Assembly: GCA_900541725.1 (NCBI GenBank)
Contig: UQLB01000007.1
Span: forward strand, 37,864 to 101,863
Direction: 5' to 3'
Source of the DNA: an uncultured Collinsella sp.
GTDB taxonomy: Bacteria > Actinomycetota > Coriobacteriia > Coriobacteriales > Coriobacteriaceae
Length of the DNA stretch: 64,000 bases
The position numbers were made by a program, and so were the translations under genes. Each line of letters starts with the position of its first letter. Positions within the stretch are counted from its first letter, which is position 1. The notes below the pieces were generated by a model. That model had not been told where the DNA came from. It saw nothing but the letters and a program-made list of their open reading frames with translations, and ran no database searches. This document shows, in pieces, positions 57,809 to 64,000 of the stretch.

Positions 57809-59164
57809 TTAGTCCTCGTCTTCTTGGTCTGTGGAAAGGCCCGCGGGCGTGAGTCCCAAGATCTCATCGGCTTGGTCGGCGTCTTCCAGCGCGTCGATAT
57901 CCTTGAGTTTGCGCTCCATGACGTTGGTGCGCGTGGTGATAATGCCCTCGACCGTTTTACCCGCGGTCTCGATCTGCTGCTGGGCGCGGCGCAGCGCCTT
58001 TTGATAGCGCGGCAGCTCGGCCTTGACGGCGGAGAGCACTCGCAGTACATCGTCGGTGCGTTTTTGCAGCCTAAACGTCTGGTAGCTCATCTGCAGGCTG
58101 TTGAGAATGGCCGCCATGGTGCTGGGGCCGGCAACGTTGACGTGATAGTCGCGGCCCAGGGTCTCGATAAGCCCGGAGCGGCTGACGACCTCGGCGTACA
58201 GCCCTTCAAACGGCACGAACATGATGCCAAAGTTGGTCGTTGCCGGCACACTCAGGTACTTTTCGCAAATGTCCTTTGCCTCGCGCTTGACCATGGTGTC
58301 GAGCGTCTTGCGCGCAGCCGCCACGGTCTCCGCATCGCCCGACTCCTGCGCGTCGAGCAAGTGCTCGTACGCGTCGCCCGGGAATTTGGAGTCGATCGGC
58401 AGCAGCACGGGATCGCCCTCGTCCACCGGCAGCTTGACGGCAAACTCAACGCGCTCCGAGGCGCCGGGCTTGGTGGCGACGTTTTCCAGATACTGGTCGG
58501 GCGTAAGGATGTCCGCCAGAATTGCACCCAGCTGCACCTCGCCCAAAATGCCACGCGCCTTCACGTTGCCCAGCACGCGCTTAAGGTCGCCCACGCCGGT
58601 GGCGATGGACTGCATGTCGCCCAGGCCCTTGTACACGGCCTCGAGCTGGTCGCTCACCTGCTTAAACGATGCCGAAAGTCGGTCGTTGAGCGTGCGAGAG
58701 AGCTTCTCGTCCACCGTCGCGCGCATCTGATCGAGCTGCACGTTGTTGTCTTCGCGGATAGCACCCAGCTGAGCATCGACCGTCTCGCGCACCTTGTCCA
58801 GGCGATGCTCGATGCCCTCGCGATTGGCGCCGAGCTGTTGGGCCGTCTCGCGGCGCAGGTCATCCATCCGGTCACCAGCTTGCGAAAACTCGCGTGCGAT
58901 GGTCAGGTAACGTTGCTGCTCCACGGCCGCATCTGTCGTCTGCTGCTGCGCGATGGCATTGGCCGTGCGGCGAGTTTCGGCCAGCGCGACGTTCAGGGCA
59001 TCGAGCGCGTTGTTGGCCTGCTCGAGTGCTGCCAGCGTTTCCGCGCTACTGTCGCCACGCTCCCGCAACTCGGCACGCAGGCTCTTGAGCTGGAGGGCGC
59101 AAGCCACAGCAACCCCCACCGCCACCAAGGCGATCACAACAAGCACAATATCAATAGCAGACAT
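57809..59164 (-). CDS. rmuC: DNA recombination protein RmuC
   Basis: Putative nuclease-fold protein that limits recombination at inverted repeats. 451 residues: an N-terminal membrane anchor (IDIVLVVIALVAVGVAVACAL), a long coiled coil (about 30-190), and the RmuC domain (about 200-420) with GNVKARGILGEVQLGAILADIL, FAVKLP, LPIDSKFP and FGIMFVPFEGLYAEV. Start at 59164 follows GGCGGAG. The role in guarding inverted repeats is notable given the many long palindromes here, though no link is shown. Confidence 0.94.
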   Translation of the reverse strand: MSAIDIVLVVIALVAVGVAVACALQLKSLRAELRERGDSSAETLAALEQANNALDALNVALAETRRTANAIAQQQTTDAAVEQQRYLTIAREFSQAGDRMDDLRRETAQQLGANREGIEHRLDKVRETVDAQLGAIREDNNVQLDQMRATVDEKLSRTLNDRLSASFKQVSDQLEAVYKGLGDMQSIATGVGDLKRVLGNVKARGILGEVQLGAILADILTPDQYLENVATKPGASERVEFAVKLPVDEGDPVLLPIDSKFPGDAYEHLLDAQESGDAETVAAARKTLDTMVKREAKDICEKYLSVPATTNFGIMFVPFEGLYAEVVSRSGLIETLGRDYHVNVAGPSTMAAILNSLQMSYQTFRLQKRTDDVLRVLSAVKAELPRYQKALRRAQQQIETAGKTVEGIITTRTNVMERKLKDIDALEDADQADEILGLTPAGLSTDQEDED

Positions 59165-59215
59165 AAACTCCGCCCAACAAACCCAATCGAGCACCAATCA
59201 AAACCGCGATCAATC

Positions 59216-59779
59216 TTACCCCGCCATACGCACCGGGCGCCCGGCCCCTTCTTGGGCGCCCCTCTCCTCCGCATATTCCATAATGCGGCGCGCCGTCTCC
59301 CTGCTCACCTTTGAGTCATCACCGGCTAAATATGCGTACACGTTTCCCTTATTCAGATTCAAATCGCGGCAGAGACCGTAGCGCGTTACACCCGATTCCT
59401 CTAGCGCTCCCAACGTTCTTTTTCGCATCAGGGCGTTGATTCTTCTGTCCGCCACTGGCTTTTCCTTCACCGCTCTATACGCACGCCAAACGTTGGCATA
59501 ACGATTAGGAAGTTTGTCCTCGGCGCATAGAGATGCCAGGCTACCCGTTTGGGCGTACAAGGACAAAACGCCTCGGTAACCCTCTTCCATCCACGAACCC
59601 TCGGATAAGCCCAGAACGTATTCGGCTTTACCCTGTGCCAAAGCGAGCAAAAACAGGGGCTCCGCCACGCGCGGCGCAACCGTCGTCGCTTGCTTAACCA
59701 GTTTTCTAAAACTGAGCGACTGCTGTCCGGATAGCTCTCGGCAATAGCCTTTTAAGAATCCCTCAAAGGTCAGATTCAA
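59216..59779 (-). CDS. Putative antitoxin with C-terminal helix-turn-helix
   Basis: 187 residues, helical, with a C-terminal segment resembling an XRE-type helix-turn-helix (RYGLCRDLNLNKGNVYAYLA, then RETARRIMEYAEE). The start is TTG at 59779 behind a perfect AAAGGAGG, and it overlaps the stop of the nucleotidyltransferase gene by 4 bases (TTGA), so the two are translated together. This layout suggests a regulator/antitoxin for the upstream gene. Not assigned to a named family. Confidence 0.7.
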   Translation of the reverse strand: MNLTFEGFLKGYCRELSGQQSLSFRKLVKQATTVAPRVAEPLFLLALAQGKAEYVLGLSEGSWMEEGYRGVLSLYAQTGSLASLCAEDKLPNRYANVWRAYRAVKEKPVADRRINALMRKRTLGALEESGVTRYGLCRDLNLNKGNVYAYLAGDDSKVSRETARRIMEYAEERGAQEGAGRPVRMAG

Positions 59780-60306
59780 CCGAGCACCTCCTTTTTGTAT
59801 TGGCTGTATGCGCAGACCATCTCTTGATAACTCCGCTCCGAAGGCGACGACGCCAGCGCCTCGCCCTCGTCGAATATAAGCCGTTCGAGCAGTCCCCAAT
59901 CAAGTCGGTCGACGAATGCCCGACTATGAAGATCGATGATGTCGTTCGGACGGTAGGCATAGAGCTTCATTACCGCCAGGTCCTCCAAGGATGGCGTAAA
60001 GTACCTGATAAAACGCGCCCCAATATCCAAGAGGATCAAACGATCTTCGTAATTGAATGGCATCTGATTACAATATGCCACCGCCATACCATTCACCTCG
60101 GGGTATCGAGCTATGATCTCGCGGAGGCACCTGTCCGCCTCAAACACATCGATGTCATGTGTAACCGAACGATTCGTCACATCGTTTAGCATGAAGGCGC
60201 TTCCTCCCACTAATACAACGCTCGGCCTGTCGTCTCTTGGACCTATTTCCAGCTCTGCCTCTTCGTCAATGCCCAACAGAGTCTGCTCTAAATCCTGCTT
60301 ATACAT
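59776..60306 (-). CDS. DUF6036-like nucleotidyltransferase (possible toxin)
   Basis: 176-residue protein with the minimal nucleotidyltransferase pattern: LVGGSAFMLND followed by THDIDVFEAD, i.e. hG[GS] then DhD, as in AbiEii/MenT-like and DUF6036 proteins. A third acidic residue may lie in EDRLILLDIGARFI, with FTPSLEDLAVMKLYAYRPND typical of the C-terminal half. First gene of a two-gene unit with the HTH protein. Families of this type act as toxins that modify tRNA or other targets; that role is inferred here. Confidence 0.75.
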   Translation of the reverse strand: MYKQDLEQTLLGIDEEAELEIGPRDDRPSVVLVGGSAFMLNDVTNRSVTHDIDVFEADRCLREIIARYPEVNGMAVAYCNQMPFNYEDRLILLDIGARFIRYFTPSLEDLAVMKLYAYRPNDIIDLHSRAFVDRLDWGLLERLIFDEGEALASSPSERSYQEMVCAYSQYKKEVLG

Positions 60307-60429
60307 AACAAATCCTATTATTATTCATCTTCAATAATACTATTCAGTCGCACGACAGGACCAACAGGATGCAAGAATTCCGCTCGTGGCGATAATCCCT
60401 ACACCCTAGAAGTCCTAATGTTACAAACG

Positions 60430-60864
60430 CTAACTCTCCCAGCCGGCGCGAATGGTTGTTACGACATCGCCTAGGCGCTGGCCGAGAGCCGCTAGATGTT
60501 GGAGCACCTCGTTGGGCGATGCGCCGTTGAGGATGCACGTGAGGGCATACGACGCCAGAAATATGGCCACAAGCCCTAACGGGATGAGCACGATCATCGC
60601 CAAGGTGCGCAGGCGCTGGCCCACGCGGCGACGACGCGCACGACGCTTGTCGAACGCGAGCTCCTGCGCATATGAATCTTGCTGTACGGAATAGGCCTCT
60701 GGTGCCGATTCGCACCCGGGCACAGCTGCAGGTACAGCAGCGGGCACGACATTTTGCGCAAAGGGCTGGGCTGCCGCCCCTTGCATTTGCATCTCCATGA
60801 GTCGTTGCTGCTGACGCAGCATGCGCTCAGCTTGTTGCTGCGGAGTCTCAAGAAACAGGTCCAT
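60430..60864 (-). CDS. Small membrane protein of unknown function
   Basis: 144 residues: a Gln/Met-rich N-terminal stretch (QQQAERMLRQQQRLMEMQMQ) likely to form a coiled coil, an Ala/Pro/Val linker, a very basic patch (DKRRARRRRVGQRLR), one membrane helix (LAMIVLIPLGLVAIFLASYAL) and a ~40-residue tail. By the positive-inside rule the N-terminus is cytoplasmic. GGAGG precedes the ATG at 60864. No family recognised. Confidence 0.7.
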   Translation of the reverse strand: MDLFLETPQQQAERMLRQQQRLMEMQMQGAAAQPFAQNVVPAAVPAAVPGCESAPEAYSVQQDSYAQELAFDKRRARRRRVGQRLRTLAMIVLIPLGLVAIFLASYALTCILNGASPNEVLQHLAALGQRLGDVVTTIRAGWES

Positions 60865-61304
60865 GTTGGCCTCCAAAGTCGGAGCATTCGACGCTTACGA
60901 CCAGCATCCCGCACCGCCAATGCCACGGCAACGCAATCCGTAGCAATAGCCGCAAAGTTTCTTGTTGACAAAAGCTGTCGAAAACCTCAACAACTCCCCT
61001 ACCAGCACTTTCTCTGAGCTTTTTTGTCGAATGATCTTTTGCCCTTCCACCAACCCGCCAACTAACCAAAAGCTGACCAAAAGCTTGACGGAAATTGTGA
61101 AGACGGGGACCCCAAACAAAACGTGCCGCCCCATAAGGGGCGGCACACAAACTTCTAATCAGCTTTTCAGTAACGAGCACGCGACGACTCGAAGCCGGAG
61201 CGCAGGGCGGGGAAATACCTTTGCCTCGCGCGACCCTGCGAAGCCGTGAGCGAGGAGGGAAGGTAGTCCGGCCCTCCCGGCCCAGTTCACACTAGCGCCA
61301 TGCG
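60865..61304. other. Intergenic region upstream of the small membrane protein gene
   Basis: It contains GCTGACCAAAAGCTTGACGG (61072-61091), which recurs with one change at 31059-31078, the rubrerythrin terminator, and a GC-rich hairpin-forming stretch from 61180 to 61285 with direct repeats CGAAGCCG(G)AGCG and CGAAGCCGTGAGCG. I see no supported gene. Confidence 0.5.
61122..61147 (-). terminator. Terminator downstream of rubrerythrin
   Basis: GTGCCGCCCC-TTAT-GGGGCGGCAC on the minus strand is followed by GTTTTGTTTG. It lies 160 bases past the rubrerythrin stop. Confidence 0.8.
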
Positions 61305-61844
61305 CTAGTAGTTCACCACCTGCTCCTCAAAGTACGCCTTCGGGTGGTTGCACACCGGGCACACCTCGGGCGCCTCGGCACCAACATGCAGGTGCCCGCA
61401 GTTCAGGCACTTCCACACCTTTACGCCCTCGCGCTCAAACACCTCGCCCGACTCAATGCGCTCGACGAGCTTGTTGTAGCGCTCCTCGTGAGCCTTCTCG
61501 ACAGCGGCGACACCACGGAACTTCTCGGCGATCTCGGCAAAGCCCTCCTCCTCGGCGGTCTTGGCAAACTCGTCATACATCGTGGTCCACTCGTAGTTCT
61601 CGCCCGCGGCGGCGTCGCGCAGGTTGTCCAGAGTGCCCGGAACGGCGCCGTCGTGCAGGTACTTAAACCACAGCTTGGCATGCTCGGACTCGTTGCCCGC
61701 CGTCTCGGCAAAGATATTCGAGATCTGAACGTAGCCGTCCTTTTTGGCCTTGGATGCATAGTAGCGATACTTGGTGTGTGCCTGGGACTCACCGGCAAAA
61801 GCGGTCTCGAGGTTCTTCTTGGTTTGGGAATTCTCAAAATCCAT
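61305..61844 (-). CDS. Rubrerythrin
   Basis: Non-haem di-iron peroxidase that removes hydrogen peroxide in anaerobes. 179 residues: an N-terminal four-helix di-iron domain (AGESQAHTKYRYYA, AETAGNESEHA, AAVEKAHEERYNKL carry the Glu/His ligands) and a C-terminal rubredoxin-like FeS4 domain (WKCLNCG and CPVCNHPKAYF). Start at 61844 follows GGGAAG. A palindrome (ACTAGCGC-CAT-GCGCTAGT) spans its stop codon. Confidence 0.95.
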   Translation of the reverse strand: MDFENSQTKKNLETAFAGESQAHTKYRYYASKAKKDGYVQISNIFAETAGNESEHAKLWFKYLHDGAVPGTLDNLRDAAAGENYEWTTMYDEFAKTAEEEGFAEIAEKFRGVAAVEKAHEERYNKLVERIESGEVFEREGVKVWKCLNCGHLHVGAEAPEVCPVCNHPKAYFEEQVVNY

Positions 61845-61958
61845 AGGTGTACTTCCCTTCAACACGTGCCGCCCATAGGCTTTGAGCGACCTTGTCTTTA
61901 GGATGCCCTCAAGCCGCGAATTTAAACCTTACAATCCCGTTCTTCAGATTTGAGCGGG

Positions 61959-62864
61959 CTACACACTCAACCAGCGATCGCCCTCGGCTCGGCAAAAGCC
62001 CTCACGCTCCAGGTCGGCTAGAATGCCCGCGACAAGCTCGCACTCGACCGGCCCGCGACCGGCTGCCGTCTCCATTTCGTTAACGCCCACCACGGCATCA
62101 GCAAGCGTTATCCCCGCCGGCCGCCCATCGCGCGCAGCCAGTAGCATGCGCACAATATGGGCGCGTTTTTGGCGACGCGAGCCCTCGAACTTGGACTGAC
62201 GACTATAGCCCGCCGAGCGCCTGGACGGATTGGGCAGCGTCTTCTTAAGATACGCGCCATAATCTAGCAGCGCGTAATACCACGCGCGCGGCGTGTCGGC
62301 ATCGTCTTGAGGCACGGCAAAGGGCGCGATCTCATCCGCCACCGCACCGGGGGCCGCCGGACAGGCGGCTTGAATCAGCGGCACCAGCTCGCGATCGGGA
62401 ACAGCCGGCACATCGGGAAAGAAATGATGCAAAAAGACCGTGCGCACGTTGGTCTCTAGATACACACCCGGAAGATCAAACGCAAACGACCGGATACCCT
62501 GCGCCGTTGCCGGGCCAATACCAGGCAGAGCGACCAAGTCACGCGTCTCACGCGGAAACTCCCCGTCCCAGTCCTCTACAACGCGCTGAGCGGCCCCGTG
62601 AAGCGCCAGAGCGCGTCGGTTGTAGCCCATGCCCTGCCAAGCGTCCAAAACATCGGAAGGCGCGGCCTGGGCAAGCGCCTGCACAGTCGGAAAGCGATCG
62701 AGCCACACCGGCATGCGCGCCTCCACACGCGGCACCTGTGTTTGCTGCAGCATGACCTCAGAAAGCCAAATGATGTACGGATCGCGTGTGCGGCGCCACG
62801 GAAGGTCGCGATAACGCAGGACCCCTTCCGAACGAATCATCGAACGAAAGGGGTCCTGAATCAT
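61959..62864 (-). CDS. MutY-like adenine glycosylase without Fe-S cysteines
   Basis: Helix-hairpin-helix glycosylase related to MutY, which removes adenine opposite 8-oxoguanine. Present: catalytic Glu36 (LSEVMLQQTQV) and HhH LPGIGPATAQGI. Two departures: the position of the catalytic Asp (LDGNV in MutY) is Glu137 here (LETNV), and the four [4Fe-4S] cysteines are missing; the region reads PNPSRRSAGYSRQSKFEGSR. The MutY C-terminal Nudix-like domain is also absent (301 residues). It is probably a member of a cluster-less subfamily. AGGAG precedes the ATG. It follows the Rrf2 gene by 21 bases. Confidence 0.85.
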   Translation of the reverse strand: MIQDPFRSMIRSEGVLRYRDLPWRRTRDPYIIWLSEVMLQQTQVPRVEARMPVWLDRFPTVQALAQAAPSDVLDAWQGMGYNRRALALHGAAQRVVEDWDGEFPRETRDLVALPGIGPATAQGIRSFAFDLPGVYLETNVRTVFLHHFFPDVPAVPDRELVPLIQAACPAAPGAVADEIAPFAVPQDDADTPRAWYYALLDYGAYLKKTLPNPSRRSAGYSRQSKFEGSRRQKRAHIVRMLLAARDGRPAGITLADAVVGVNEMETAAGRGPVECELVAGILADLEREGFCRAEGDRWLSV

Positions 62865-62885
62865 GGCTATGCTCCTTATGCGGCG

Positions 62886-63371
62886 CTATTCCTCCCGGTA
62901 AGCGCACGCGCAGGTGGCGTACTCGGGAAACGCTTCGCGGTCGGCGAACTTGGGATCGACGGCCGGGAACTGGCGGTGAGCGACGATGTCGCCGAGCGAA
63001 ACGGAATCGAGGTAGTCGCGCATCAACGCCTGAGCTCCGGCCCACAGGGGATGATAGCAGCACGCGCCCATGCGCGCACAGTCACCATCGGGCGCGGTGC
63101 AATCGTTCATAACCATAGGACCCTGAACGGCCTCGACGACCTGGCGGATAGTGACGTCGTCCGGACTGACCTTGAGACGCATGCCACCGTGGACGCCACG
63201 CAGGCTCTCCACAATACCGGCCTGGACCAAACCGTGCTGAATCGAGCGGGCAAACGAATACGGAACATTGACCTCTTCGGCAGCGGTGCGAACAGAAAGC
63301 AAACACTCCGGATCCTCAGCAAGCATCGCCAGCATACGAAGGGCGTAATCAGTCTTCCTCGATATGTCCAT
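62886..63371 (-). CDS. Rrf2-family transcriptional regulator
   Basis: 161 residues: N-terminal winged helix (SRKTDYALRMLAML, VPYSFARSIQHGLVQAGIV, GVHGGMRL) and a C-terminal dimer helix. Cysteines in MNDCTAPDGDCARMGACCYH fit an Fe-S cluster site like those of IscR/NsrR, so it may sense iron-sulfur status, oxygen or nitric oxide. Start at 63371 follows AAAGGGG; the upstream open frame has no site. Same strand as the glycosylase gene and probably cotranscribed. Confidence 0.92.
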   Translation of the reverse strand: MDISRKTDYALRMLAMLAEDPECLLSVRTAAEEVNVPYSFARSIQHGLVQAGIVESLRGVHGGMRLKVSPDDVTIRQVVEAVQGPMVMNDCTAPDGDCARMGACCYHPLWAGAQALMRDYLDSVSLGDIVAHRQFPAVDPKFADREAFPEYATCACAYREE

Positions 63372-63694
63372 TTTTCCCCTTTCAAGGAATACGAACAGCT
63401 CGAACGAGCTCCGGGGCCGAGCTTGTGTCGAGACGCTAAATGACCGCCAGGACATCCAAATGGTAAATCGGATATCCACTGAGTGCCGCGCTTGGAGCGA
63501 AATGCATCAGATGCGGCGCACAGTGCAATTCAGTATAACCTAGCCCCCTGTCTCGTAGAACAGGTGTTGCGCAACAAAGCTGTTGTTCAGACAGATATAC
63601 TCATTAGATTTTACTTGCGTTCCCGAAGGCGCGGGGGTTCTGGGCGAAGATGCACCAGGGCGATCGTTCTATCGAAACAAAGTGCATCAAACGC
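63372..63694. other. Intergenic region between Rrf2 gene and tRNA-Asp
   Basis: It holds a possible -10 box for Rrf2 (TATACT on the minus strand, 63532-63537) and the 12-bp perfect palindrome TGTTGCGCAACA (63565-63576), which could be an operator. No gene is seen. Confidence 0.5.
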
Positions 63695-63724
63695 AAAAAG
63701 CCACGTCCGAAGACGTGGCTTTAA
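63695..63724 (-). terminator. Terminator of tRNA-Asp
   Basis: On the minus strand AAAGCCACGTC-TTCG-GACGTGGCTTTTTG gives an 11-bp stem, a stable TTCG loop and a T-run. Confidence 0.93.
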
Positions 63725-63730
63725 TTGCGT

Positions 63731-63808
<78 letters not shown>

Positions 63809-63854
63809 AGGCAGACGTTCGCGTTTGTTTCCGCTCGCGTGCGCTGCGGGGATT

Positions 63855-63884
63855 AGTATACACAGAAGTCTGTCCGGCGCGCAA
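63855..63884 (-). promoter_or_regulatory. Promoter of tRNA-Asp
   Basis: On the minus strand TATACT (63855-63860) and TTGCGC (63879-63884), with an 18-base spacer, lie about 47 bases before the tRNA. The remaining bases to the window end show no gene. Confidence 0.6.
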
Positions 63885-64000
63885 CAACTTTTTTGAAAAA
63901 TTTTTTGGGGCCATCCGGGAGGGCTTCCGGGGCTGAGGGCGGGGGTTAAGTTTGCTGCTCTACAGTCCTGCGCAAGACGGAAAGCACATTAAGTGCTTTC

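Overview
The window looks like a chromosomal segment of a high-GC gut actinobacterium of the class Coriobacteriia, most likely Collinsella. This is an inference from protein flavour and gene content: mannose-family PTS with SIS-domain deglycases, AbiEi/Vsr-like solitary proteins, nikMN-Q-O and T-box-controlled pheST. No rRNA is present. Two tRNA genes (Val-GAC, Asp-GTC) are. Apart from one small IS200-type element there is no sign of a prophage or large island. Most genes lie on the minus strand.

Layout. 0-20 kb is largely housekeeping: the start of a P-type cation ATPase, pyruvate kinase, a zinc-dependent phospholipase C-like protein, a nickel ECF transporter (nikMN-nikQ-nikO) behind a candidate NikR operator, pheS-pheT behind a T-box leader, an M32 carboxypeptidase, an IS200-like insertion, glmM, a large DUF4012 surface protein, an EamA exporter and tRNA-Val. 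20-33 kb is more accessory: DUF5710 and zinc-ribbon proteins, an HNH nuclease, a Schlafen/AlbA-type regulator, an M16C peptidase, a HicAB toxin-antitoxin pair, formyl-THF cyclo-ligase, an AbiEi/Vsr-like protein, metA and a lactate-dehydrogenase-like enzyme.

33-49 kb is a sugar-phosphate region. It has three SIS-domain sugar-phosphate deglycase/isomerase paralogues (FrlB/GfrE/GfrF-like), three GntR/UTRA regulators, one complete mannose-family PTS (EIIAB, EIIC, EIID), a HAD phosphatase, a YitT protein and an EamA permease, with recQ inserted between. Repeated operator-like sequences tie each regulator to particular promoters. The likely theme is uptake and cleavage of glycated amino acids (fructoselysine/glucoselysine) or amino sugars; the substrate is inferred.

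49-64 kb holds DNA repair and cell maintenance genes (mfd, nth, a MutY-like glycosylase without Fe-S ligands, rmuC), an ABC exporter, a PAP2 phosphatase, threonine aldolase, a GNAT acetyltransferase, a nucleotidyltransferase/HTH pair resembling a toxin-antitoxin system, rubrerythrin, an Rrf2 regulator and tRNA-Asp.

The most unusual content is between genes. Four copies of a structured element (10.5, 38.1, 46.5 and 51.3 kb) share internal loops while their stem sequences change in a compensating way. All end within two bases of a stop codon, and their wobble pairs point to an RNA read from the plus strand. A second family (24.9, 29.9, 31.3 and 37.9 kb) combines a long hairpin with tandem copies of a TCCACGCTCG motif. 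Further long perfect inverted repeats sit at 2.8, 28.3, 33.7 and 40.3 kb, and a third dispersed hairpin abuts ribosome-binding sites. None is explained by ordinary terminators.
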